Source of the DNA: Cymbomonas tetramitiformis | Lineage: Eukaryota; Chlorophyta; Pyramimonadophyceae; Pyramimonadales; Pyramimonadaceae | Assembly: GCA_001247695.2 (NCBI GenBank) | Contig: LGRX02035290.1 | Location: 34,222-98,221 of the forward strand | Length of the DNA stretch: 64,000 nucleotides | Reading direction: 5' to 3' | In this document: positions 52,856 through 62,472 of the stretch, one piece after another | How positions within the stretch are numbered: the stretch's first letter is position 1 | Layout: each line of letters starts with the position of its first letter | Program-made: the position numbers and the translations under genes | Notes under the pieces: model-generated | The model's input: only the letters and a program-made list of their open reading frames with translations | Told to the model about the DNA's origin: nothing | Database searches by the model: none

Positions 52856-54533
52856 ATGGCGACATCTACACGAGCTCGCAAGCGCCTATTGAAGGATTCC
52901 GATTTGGACGCCTCGATACGGCTTATAGATGCGGTTCGGGACACCCCAACCGCTAGCACCCCGCCTGTGGTGCCCCCTGCTGCTTCCAGCAACTCCGACA
53001 CCGCTGTCGCGTTGCGGAAGCACCTTGTTGACCAGCATGCCGCGGTTGACGTGGTCTACAAGGGGAGATTACATCGGGCTTGGGCCAAGGGTATCCGCGA
53101 GGATATCCTTGGTTCCAAGAAACATCATTATCGTGGTACTGACGACGCGGACCGCCTCTCCGAGTTGGTGGTGCAGCTTCGGACCGAGTTTGAGTCCTTT
53201 GAACTTGGCCCCCTTTGACCTCGACGACCCCACCTCTCTGGTTATCGAGAAGGTTAATGGGCTCCTCTATGACGTCTTGGCCCTCGTCGTGGAGCGGAAC
53301 TCTGCGGCTGACACCTGGCTTCGGGGCACGGACTCTTCGGCTGACCGAGATGGACGTCGGGCTCTCATCGACATCATCAAGGGGAGCGTACCGGCAGCCC
53401 TACGCGAGAGCCACCAGCAGGAGCACGCGGCTCTTCGTTATCCCGCGGGCGTTGACCCGCAGCCGATCTTGGCTCGTGAGCAACGTCTGGTGCGGGATAA
53501 CCGCGCTCCTGACCGGCGGCCCACCGACGAGACCCGCAAGCTCTCACTGTACAACCGCCTCGACCCGATCTTCTACGCGGCGGTGAAGGTGCGGTACCCG
53601 CTTGCGGGTGACCTCAACGGGGTCACTCTCCGCTCGCTTCAGGCTCTCGTCGTGGCCATCTTCCAGGCATGGGCGCAATCGGACGATGGGGCGACAACGC
53701 GTGAGAAGCAGGTGCTGGGAACGGGCGGTACGCCCTCCGCTCTGGTCACGTCGTCGGAGTACACGGTGCTCCTCGAGGAGATCGCGGCCTTAAAGGCCTT
53801 GGTGCGAGGTGGCCGTGCGGGCGGGGGACAGCAGCCGCAGCCACAGCATCGGGGGAGGCAGCATCCGAGGGGGTTTCGCGTGGGTGCAGGCAACCCCCCC
53901 GCGGTCGGCTTTGACCGCGACAGCATGAAGGCGAAGCCGTTGTGCCACCGCTGCCGCAAGGCCGGTAAAGGTGAGGTGTATCACCCGTACCGCGACTGCC
54001 CGCTTGGCGGTCGCCAACACTCGCCGGCCACGGCTGCGGCTTTCTGCATTCCCATTGAGCAGGAGGACGCGGAGGGCCTGCACGCATTGGCGCTCGTGCA
54101 GGTCTTCCAGGGCGCGGCAGACATTGGACCGGAGGCATTCTCGCATGCGGCGTTGGCGTATGGTCCGCCCGCGGTGCTCTCCACGGACGGCGTCGGTGGG
54201 ATCGATGTGGCGGCCTACGGTTTCTCCGTGCCGCCTCCGCCTTCTGGCGGGACCGACGACGAGGACATCTTGCGGCGGCTTGGTGCCCTCACCTCTGAGG
54301 TTCGGGCCGCCCAAAAAAAGGTACATTTTACCCACGCATCTTTCATTCCTGGGAGCGGAGCGGAGGGGCATGCATCGGCTCTGGTGTGTGGCCCTGCCGC
54401 TGCGGTATCACACCGGAGAGGCAGGTTCCGGCAGGTGGTGCGGCGGCATCGGCGTCCGCCGTGCCGGCCCCTGCTATGCCTGTTTCGCAGGTGGAGGATG
54501 TGGAGCCCGCGCCAACTCAATCGGCGCGGGTAA
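52856..54533 (+). CDS. Gag-like protein with variant zinc knuckle, needing a +1 frameshift at CTT TGA C
   Basis: Starts MATSTRARKRLLKDSDLDAS at 52856 and stays open to a TGA at 53216-53218. The protein continues without loss of sense one frame over (ESFELGP, then FDLDDPTSLVIEKVNGLLYD) to 54533. The join is CCC CTT TGA CCT, where CTT slipping to TTT would give a +1 shift. Downstream parts: a capsid-like helical region (LSLYNRLDPIFYAAVKVRYP), a Gly/Gln/Arg-rich linker, and a zinc-knuckle-like CHRCRKAGKGEVYHPYRDC (53941-). Past 54370 the frame is doubtful and another phase carries the hydrophobic segment. The product would assemble into particles for a non-autonomous element. Confidence 0.6.
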
Positions 54534-54539
54534 CCACCA

Positions 54540-55183
54540 CGGAGGCGACATGCGGTGAGTTCGGAGGCTTCGTGCAGACGGTTAATCACACCGCCGTCCA
54601 CCCGACTGACTTGACAGGCTATGACACCGACGACTACGAGGATTTCGCCGACGGTACTTTCGCGGTGAAGCCGCGAGCTCCGGCCGGTGCTATCGCGGGT
54701 GCGGTGTGCCGCCTTTCGGCTTTGGCACGCCGGCAATCGGCGCTCTCGCCATGCTTTCTCTCTTGTGCATTTCTTTTGCAGGTGTAGCTGTTTCGGCTTC
54801 CACAACTTCTGCTGTGTCGGCATGTGCACCGGCTACGGAGATGCCTTCGCCTGGTCCCTGGTGGTGATCTCGATTGGGAGGCTCCGTCGTTTTACTCTAC
54901 GAATGATTTTGTTGATTCTGTGAACCCGGCTCAGGGTTTCTTGTTGGCTCACGATGTGCCACCGCTTCAGCCGCCCGAGCCTCCTGACACTCTGAGCCTG
55001 CTAGCCTTTCAGGATTTGTCTCAGGCAGATTTGGGGGTTGGCATGGCCTACTACTACGGCATGGCCTTACATGAGAGCGGTCCTCTCGATGTGGAGCACT
55101 ATTATGGAGCTGGTTTCTTTACATCCTACTATGGTATGGATCTCCGAGAGGCCACCGCTGGCTACTACGATGCCGTCGGCTGA
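54540..55183 (+). other. C-terminal part of the Gag region: hydrophobic segment and Tyr/Asp-rich tail
   Basis: In one frame near 54720-54800 the sequence reads TPAIGALAMLSLLCISFAGV, a likely membrane helix. Another frame (to 55183) gives an acidic, aromatic tail (NDFVDSVNPAQGFLLAHDVP, MAYYYGMALHESGPLDVEHY, FTSYYGMDLREATAGYY). The element at 3.2-7.3 kb has the same order: TPSIGTFLAAAALPAPFLC, then a Tyr/Asn/Asp-rich end. The frames need joining by splicing or frameshift. Confidence 0.4.
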
Positions 55184-55619
55184 CTTCTTGTTCACTCTGG
55201 ATGCACACCGACATGGTGGTGTGCGGAACTCCGGTGACTTCAACAATTTTCTGGTTTATGGTTTTACTTTGACACCTTTGAAATCTTCAATTTGACTTGC
55301 TGACACAGAGCCTTTCAGTAGTTTAGCAGGACCTTAATTGCCTGTGAGTTTATGCTCTTGTGCTAGCTAGAGGGTTCTAATTTGTGTATCAGAATGGCAC
55401 AGTTAGATTAGCAGTTAGGCCTTGTCACCCTGGCTCCTGCCCTAACACTTACAACTTTACATTTTCTGACTCTCCTAGTCAGTCACCACCCACAGTGCTG
55501 GGGTGGTGTGCTGAAATCTGTATAGGCAGCCCTGACTGGGAGTCCCGGTCAGGCCCCTATGAGCTATGACAGATCCCTAGGACCAACACTGGACTGCTGA
55601 CTGATCTGTAAGTTCGTAC

Positions 55620-55766
55620 TGTGACACACGCTGTGTCACAGGTAGGCTAGACTCCGAGACCGTCCGAGACCGTTCCGGGTATATCTAGCTTAGGGTTTAT
55701 TTATCTTATACAGTTTATCCACACGAGTACGGGACTTTCTGATATCTAGTGTACTTGGATATTCCG
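55620..55766 (+). repeat. 3' LTR of the young gag-only element, 3' end clipped
   Basis: Matches 52304-52450 over 147 bases with one difference (CGCTGTGTCACA versus CGCGGTGTCACA). The last three bases ACA of the left copy are missing. Confidence 0.85.
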
Positions 55767-55789
55767 GTAATTTCTGAAGGTTCGGGAAA

Positions 55790-56425
55790 GTTATCTCATA
55801 CGTGTATATGACGGTCTACTTTATTATCATTTTATCACACAATTTTTCATACATATCAACATATGACAACAAAATACAGACCTAGGTGAGGATTCGTACT
55901 TATCAGCTGTTATCAGCTGCTCGTATCAGCTGTTGCGCTACGTCTATCATAAATAGGTGTATAGGCATATCTTACTATCTACACCTAACACCTTACACTT
56001 AGATCGCTTCCGCTGAATTCAATTTTCATTTGGGACCACTGAGATGCGGTTGAACTATTGCTCACTCAAATGCCCATAGGTCGCCCGCATGTATTCCATG
56101 AAGTCACGGTTTATGCGCAGGACCACACGCATCTCAATCTCACAATCCGACGAGAGCAAGGTATTCCCAAATAGGAGCGTTTGGATCCTCCTCCTCGGCC
56201 TCCTCGACTTGATCCGGTTCTACCTGCGCCGCTACCACAATCTGTAGGGACTGCTCTGCTGGTTGCGGCTCTGCCGCCGGTCCAGGGATTGACACCATGA
56301 CCCTTCGCTTGTGCCAATAGTAGAAGAAATTTAAATATGGGTATCGATATGGCAACAGTGCGTTGCAGTTCCCAAGAACTGTAGAACTCCGTGTGGAACC
56401 CCCACTTAGAACCCCCACTTAGGCT
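55790..56425 (-). pseudogene. Second hAT relic: 3' terminal region joined directly to a middle transposase exon
   Basis: Bases 55830-56090 match 50870-51110 (shared 'acacctaacaccttacactt', 'agatcgcttccg' and 'cccataggtcgcccgcatg'). Right after, the minus-strand frame encodes VVLRINRDFMEYMR, matching VQRMNRDFMEYMR of the copy at 52.3 kb. It extends upstream through an acidic stretch (EPDQVEEAEEEDPNAPIWEY) to 56418. The C-terminal dimerisation exon is missing between the two parts, so this copy carries an internal deletion, as in non-autonomous hAT derivatives. Confidence 0.6.
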
Positions 56426-56459
56426 GCTTTACAGCAGTTTGTGAGTGTTCGAGACGCCT

Positions 56460-56870
56460 CAAGGCACGAAAATCACGCGATCGCGAACAAGTTCGCGAAC
56501 ATGTTCGCGAGCAAAGTTCGCGATCATGATCGCGATCATGATCGCGAACATGATCCCGAACATGTTCATGAACTTTTTAAATGTTCATTTGGGTCATTTT
56601 TGCTCGCCTAGTTGATGAAAGTGAACAGATCAACGATCATGTTCGTTGATCGGCGAACATTTGGAAATCCTCGCGAGCACGAGCACGATCACGATGTTCA
56701 TGAACATGTTCATGAACATGTTCACGATCAAAATAGCGATCACCGAACCCTGATGTTTTACATGCTTTTGTTTATGTTTTTATTGTTCTCAGTTTTGTCG
56801 GCAGCGCAGCGGCAGCGGCAGCGGCATCGGCATCCGGCATCGGCATCGGCAGTCGACCTCGAGTGTCACG
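56460..56870. repeat. Cluster of self-complementary GATCGCGAACATGTTC words and CGGCAT/CGGCAG hexamers
   Basis: 56470-56580 and 56640-56735 are built from overlapping palindromic words: TTCGCGAA, GATCATGATC, ATGATCGCGATCAT, GAACATGTTC, TGTTCATGAACATGTTCATG. 56800-56860 is a degenerate hexamer array of ggcagc and ggcatc. No coding potential is convincing. Confidence 0.75.
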
Positions 56871-58085
56871 TTTGTGGCATGGCATGTCTACGTCTGCGTT
56901 TCGGGTTTGACAACAAATAAGAAAACTACAAATTTGTAACACAAACACGCCTTCCGTTCATCTTCTCTGATCTGGTTTGTACCGAACCGGAACGTGACAG
57001 CGGGGCGGTACAACATTTTATTGAACTATTGCTATTCCAACAGTCACCTGTTTTTTGTGTGCCGAGGACGGAGATAATCAAATACATATCAGATTGTAAT
57101 CAGCCAGTTCTCACTGAAAATACCTTCGCTTCTTGATGAAGACTCTCTGCTATCGAAGAAATCTAAAAAACAACTGAGGCATCCCTGATAACTTCGCGTT
57201 ATGGTAATGATGATATGCCGACTGGCTGCCAGGAACCTTGGACAACGATATAGGTATTTTATCACGACTGCCTGTTAAACACCAACAAGCATATGCTCTC
57301 CACACCCAACGCCCCGAAGATTCCAAGTTAAGCTCAAAAGAAAACCTGTGAATAGACTTGCGCAGTGACCTCTAAAATCTATGATGCAGTCTGCTCGACA
57401 GTGACCCAAAAGCAAAGTACTTGATATGCGGTTGTGCTTTTAGCAAGTGCTTCATATCTCCTAAACTATATGCGCTACGAAACACTGCTCGAGATATATC
57501 GGCTCCGCAAGATGCAGGTTCAAGAAAATGAAAACAAAACCAGTAGAGGGTAACCCAACTTGACGATGGCGAACTAGTAATGCCTTATTGAGTGACGTCG
57601 CTGTAAAATTGCTCTATCGTCCGAATCATTTATATACACGTGCATCTTGCCTAAAGTGTGCGTACTGAGAGACATGGCAGAAAATAATACTTGTATTTAT
57701 ATATGTGTGCAGGGACATGCCGGAATTAGCGCGGTCTTTCAAACGGAACTGGAAGAACCTCGGCTGCTTCCTTTAACGTGCGCCTAGGAACAATCGATGT
57801 CTGGTGTGGTTCAGTAATAGTTGAGACCAGCTCGGGAGCTTCTGACTTCCGCAGAGGCCCCAGTTTTACTTGATACGCACCAAACCCGCCGTGTGCCAAG
57901 ATTGAGCCATCTTCGCAAGCCGCAAATTACGTTTTTCACCCGTTGGTAAAAATACGGCCTACCAACAGTTAAAGCGATCACGGCAACCACCGTTCCCTCT
58001 CCACGGCTGCGCTGCCGCAGACCCTTGCTGAATATTTCAGCGAAGAACGGGCGAAGAGGAATCATCGAAGCTACAAGTTCTTCAG
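56871..58085. other. AT-rich spacer upstream of the armadillo gene
   Basis: No gene is evident. An 84-codon minus-strand frame at 58065-57811 has unremarkable composition. The promoter and 5' UTR of the plus-strand gene at 58086 should lie in its right part. No clear TATA box. Confidence 0.4.
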
Positions 58086-61000
58086 ATGTCTACGAATAGC
58101 GTTTACCTGTTGGCTAAGCAGCTCAAAGGAGATCCTAAATCCTCCAGCACCCACCTTACAGTTCGCAAATGGAAGGAACTCGTGCATCGCAAGAACAAAG
58201 ACCGGGACGCAGCGCTGCAGATTCTCTCGAGGTTCGTTGCACAGTTCGTGTTATGTGAAGAGTGACTTTTGTATTTTTTGGTCTTAGATGCACTCACGCC
58301 TGAAGCACCCTCGCTTGCAAACATTTTTACGGCCCTGGACTGCGAGTTCTGCGTCGCGCAGCTCCTCTGAAGCGGCGGTCGCGTGGTTGGCGCGGATGCA
58401 GCAACGGTGGGGTGTCTGATGTCGTGAAACTTTGCGCTACTGTGAACGATGAATATTTTCTCTCCGATACTCTTATGCTGCTGTGGAACGTTGTGTTGCA
58501 CTCCTCCGAGATGCTCCGGGAAGCGGTTCAGGCAGGCACGTCCATCCCCGTCGCCGAAGTCCTGCCGCCGTCCATCCCACTTGTGCACTTTAAGCTGTCC
58601 GTGTAGAAACGATAGAGTTTCCGAGAGGGCCCCAGTTTCTGTTTTCTAGTGTTCTTGCATATACCAGTTGAGGTGAGTCGGACTTATGGCCTCGGGAGGT
58701 GGTCGCTGGCTCTGCACGCCGGGTGCGATATCTGTGCCCCAGTGGTCGCCGCTCCCTGGCAACCGCCTGCTCGCCGCACTCTGCACGTACCTGAGTAGGC
58801 CCACTGAACACATGTGGGGCGCTGCCTGACGAGCAGGTGGGATTGAGGCGCTGGGGGTGATCATCAAAGCGGCCTTGAGAGCGGGGCACAGAGAGTCTAC
58901 AGTCCATGCGCTCAGCGCCTTGTTGGCCATGACCAAGGATCCCCACACTCTAAGCACTGGCATACGTGAGTCAGGGATGATCCCCTTCCTTGTTACGCTG
59001 CTCGAGTCGGACCGCGACAAGGCTGTCAAAACCAAGACCGTGACCATCCTCACTGCCCTCACCAAGTGCTGCGAGAATCATGAAACCACCTTGCGTGCAG
59101 GTTCGCTAACACGCCGTCCCGGAACTCTTCCACCAGCGCCCCTATGCAGAGCCGAGAGCGACACCTGCGCGAACCGCCGGTTCAGTTGCCATCAAGTCTA
59201 CCTCATAGCTGCAACCGGCGGACGCCTGTGCTAACAGTGCAAGTCCCGCAACATGGCGACCGTCATAGCTGCACCCGGCGGACGCCTGTGCTAACAGTGC
59301 AAGTCCCACAGCATGGCGACCGTCATAGCTGCACCCGGCGGACGCCGGACGCCTGTGCTAACAGTGCAAGTCCCACGTATGGCGATCAGTCATAGCTGCA
59401 CCTATCGAACGCCTGTGCTAACAGTGCAGGTCCTACAGCATGGCGACCCTCATAGCTGCACCCGGCGGACGCCTGTGCTAACAGTGCAGGTCCCACAGCA
59501 TGGCGACCGTCATAGCTGCACCCGGCGGACGCCTGTGCTAACAGTGCAGGTCCCGCAGCATGGCGACCCTCATAGCCGCACCCGGCGGACGCCTGTGCTA
59601 ACAGTGCAGGTCCCGCAGCATGGCGACCCTCATAGCTGCACCCGGCGGACGCCTGTCGGACTACTTTTTCAACGGTTACGGCGAAGCATGAGCGATTTGA
59701 TGGGTCGGCCGGAGACGAAAGGGTCATGGATCTTTTCGAGGCAAGAGGCATGAATGGGCGGAGAAGGTGTCGATGGGGTTGTTGAGGGAAGACAGATGCC
59801 AATGGGGTAGTAAGGGAAGCTTGCTTGGAGGGAGTATGGTGAAGCAAAACGCATGCAAGGGCGGATGCCGAGGGAAGAGGGAGCCGAGGGGTTATCGTGA
59901 TTGTCGAGAAAGTCGATGGGGATGGCAAGGGAAGAGGCAAGTGGGGAGGAATGCTGAGGGAGCGGGCTGAGAAGACGTTCGAGTAGAGAAGGATGCGGCA
60001 AGATTTCAAGGGAGAAGGCATGCAACGGTGGATGTTGAGTGCAGAGGGAGATGAGGTAGGATGTCTAGGGAAGAGGGAGTCAAGGGGCATTGGTGAGGCA
60101 GGAGGCATTACAGGGATGGTGAGGGATCAGGCAATCCAGGGGGGATGGTGAGATAAGAGAGAATTCAGGAGGGTGGTGAAGGAAGAGGCGGTCGAGGTGG
60201 AAGGTGAGGGAAGAGAGACCAGGAGAGACCAGGTGAGCTGGAAGAGAGAGTCGAGGTGGGAAGGTGAGGAAGAGAGAGATTCCAGGGAGACACCAGGTGA
60301 GCTGAAGAGAGTTGAGCTGGTGGTGAGGGAAGAGAGACCAGGAGAGACCAGGTGAGCTGGAAGAGAGAGTTGAGCTGGGTGGTGAGGGAAGAGGCAGAGT
60401 CACCTCTTGCTGGCGGTGTAAAGAGAGAGACCAGGTACTATTTAGTGTTAGAGAGTCGAGGTCGATGAGGGAAGAGAGGCTAGGTAGGATTGTAGTGGAA
60501 AAGGCAGGCGAGGAGGGGTGGTGATCGTAGGAAAAGGCAGGCGAGGAGGGGTGGTGATCGTAGAGACAGGCAAAGAGGGGTGGTGAGGGAGAGGGACGGC
60601 AAAGCGAAGATGAGCCGTTCCATGGAGCGTGCGCTCGAACGAAACTGTATGCATGTGGCAACTAGTCACCTTTTTCCTAGGGCTTGTCTGAGAGAGCTTG
60701 CTGGCGGATGAGACTTGTACCCACGAAAGGTGAGAAACGGGGAGGAGGGACGGGGCTGCCTGTGCTGCGTCAGGCGTCCTCGACAGGTTTTTAAAGCTGC
60801 TATCTGAGGACCGGGAGGGTGAGATATGTCTGAATGTGCTGGACGCACTAGCAAGCCTGCTGACGCACAAAGCCTGTGGTGTCATGGATCGCAAGCATTT
60901 GAAGACAGTGCTTGACTTCCTAACCCCCGCTGCCCAGCTCAAAGCTTCTACAATACCCGCCGTCGCGGTTTTGCGGCAGATGGCCCTCGTAAATGCGGAT

Positions 61001-62472
61001 TATCGATACATCCTACGCACTATGGGCGCTATACCGATGCTGCTGGACATGATTCGCACAGGGGAGCAAGCTAACTCGGAGTGTACGACGTGCGCTGTGG
61101 CGGCCCTGAGAGCACTTGCCATCAAGAGCCCGGGAAACCGGGTGGTGATCCGGGAGGCACATGGCATCGAGAAGCTCGTGAGCTTGCTGCACGGCGACAT
61201 GAGCTCCGAGTGCACCCGGTGAGATCCGCGGTTGCGCTCTGAGTCCAAAAACTTTATCTGACAGTGGAGCTGGCATCAGCAAATACCTGTGAAGCTGGGA
61301 GTGGGCGCAGGACCACGTATAAGACCTTGCCCACTGAATTGTCTCCGGGGTTCCTGAAAGATGGCCAGCGCCCTGTTGTTGTCGAGGGCCGGCTGAGCCG
61401 TGCATGTATCACCTTGACCCGCACAGCTTTCAGACCAGGGCACTTTTGGAAGCACGCATGGTCGAGGGGCTTGTCTGATCCCAGCTCCTCCAGCTCCCCG
61501 GGAGTTGTGTCACTCGGTCAATTTCGCAGTTCCCTTTCTTCGCTTACAGTAGCTCGTGCAGTGCGTGAAGGAGATGAGTTGCGGGGGCGATTGTCGCAGC
61601 GAGGCGGTGGAGTTGTTGCACGATCTTGCTGTGAATAGTTTATCCAATAGGGAAGCGTTGGCACACGCTGGTGGCATTCCAGTGCTTGTGAAACTGCTAT
61701 CGAACAGCAGCAGCAAAGGCGAGGAGGACATGGCGAATACCACGTCAAGGGTGCTTTACAGCATGTCAATGAACAACCCGGAGCACAAGGATGCCATCCG
61801 GGAGGCTGGTGGAATTAGAGAACTAGGTTAGTCTATGTTCTATCCTGTGCTCATTGAGCTTGGTGCGGATCATCGGTTGCCCTTTTCTCCAACATGAATG
61901 GGCAGGCCTGACTTCCGGCCTATTGTGAGAATTTCTGGGTAATAGATATGAGCCAACTCTGTCATTAGAAACAGCAGCGCTCCCTTCACAGAACTCTCGA
62001 GGTGCATGTGGGCTCGTCAAGTGCTTTATGTGTCGACTTGGTACAGAGCGAGAGCTGTGACCTGATCCTATGGCTGTGGGTGCTGGTGTTGTTTCCAGTT
62101 GATTTGCTTCAAAACGGAAATGAACAGGCAACGCAGAATGCAGCGGGCGCATTATGGAGTCTGAGTGTGGACAACACTGCAAACAAGACAGCCATACGGC
62201 GGGCAGGCGCTGCGGAATCGCTTGCACCCCTGCTGTTTAAGCGGGCACCGGAGAACCGCGAAACCATCACGCAGAGGGTAAGAGAATGGCACGTTGAGCA
62301 GGCACGTGAGGAAAAGAAGAAGAATCGCCGAAGTGCAAGAGGGAAACCCCTGTACCCAACTCCCGGTGCACTGATGTATGAAGCTCCGAAGTTGAATATT
62401 GAGCAATCTGGAGGTAAAACACCGAGGGTCAAGGACATCCCTATGTTCCTGCTTAGATTTGCATCTAAGTGA
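58086..62472 (+). CDS. Armadillo-repeat protein
   Basis: Exons: 58086-58231 (MSTNSVYLLAKQLKGDPKSS, ending ILS), 58402-58535 (NGGVSDVVKLCATVNDEYFL to EAVQAG), 58837-59100 (GIEALGVIIKAALRAGHRES, TVTILTALTKCCENHETTL), 60774-61218 (AGGVLDRFLKLLSEDREGEI, MGAIPMLLDMIRTGEQANSE, AHGIEKLVSLLHGDMSSECT), about 61563-61826 (AVELLHDLAVNSLSNREALA, AGGIPVLVKLLSNSSSKGEE), 62099-62472 (VDLLQNGNEQATQNAAGALW, SLSVDNTANKTAIRRAGAAE). Phases agree at all junctions but one (61218 to 61563). The junction at 58535 uses a GC donor. Repeats follow the GGIxxLVxLL ... AAxALxxLS pattern of armadillo proteins, which bind partners along a helical groove (Vac8, ARABIDILLO or ciliary ARMC-type relatives). The basic C-terminal tail (EEKKKNRRSARGKPLYPTPG) lies beyond a possible unused GTAAGA donor. 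Partner and location unknown. Confidence 0.8.
59205..59660. repeat. Intronic minisatellite, about 60-bp unit, eight copies
   Basis: The unit is 'gcggacgcctgtgctaacag' plus 'tgcaggtcccacagcatggc' and 'gaccgtcatagctgcacccg'. Being a multiple of three it leaves open frames on both strands. It starts soon after the exon ending at 59100. Confidence 0.9.
59700..60660. repeat. Long purine-rich intronic tract with GGTGAGGGAAGAG words
   Basis: Almost a kilobase in which the plus strand is mostly A and G: 'ggtgagggaagagagaccag' and 'gagagaccaggtgagctgga' recur irregularly, and a 37-base unit with 'ggcaggcgaggaggggtggt' repeats near 60490-60580. The complementary pyrimidine strand gives long Ser/Pro/Leu-rich false frames. 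Confidence 0.8.

Larger units (their letters stand above)
52304..55766 (+). mobile_element. Young gag-only LTR retrotransposon inserted in the hAT relic
   Basis: Direct repeats at 52304-52450 and 55620-55766 (147 bp) differ at a single position that I can see, so the insertion is recent. They start TGTGACACACGC. The left copy continues with ACA to a canonical CA end, while the right copy does not. The interior holds a Gag reading frame with zinc knuckle but no reverse transcriptase, protease or integrase that I can recognise. Left flank ends ttggcc and right flank starts gtaatt, so no target duplication is visible. The left flank is hAT transposase exon, but the right flank is a different part of a hAT element. 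Confidence 0.8.

Noticed and set aside
51598..56425. One intact autonomous hAT transposon
   Set aside because: The coding sequence is frameshifted near 52270, interrupted at 52303, and the right-hand part is a separate internally deleted copy.
59386..60108. Minus-strand frame of 240 codons, Ser/Pro/Leu-rich
   Set aside because: It runs through a 60-bp minisatellite and a purine-rich tract. The composition follows the repeat.
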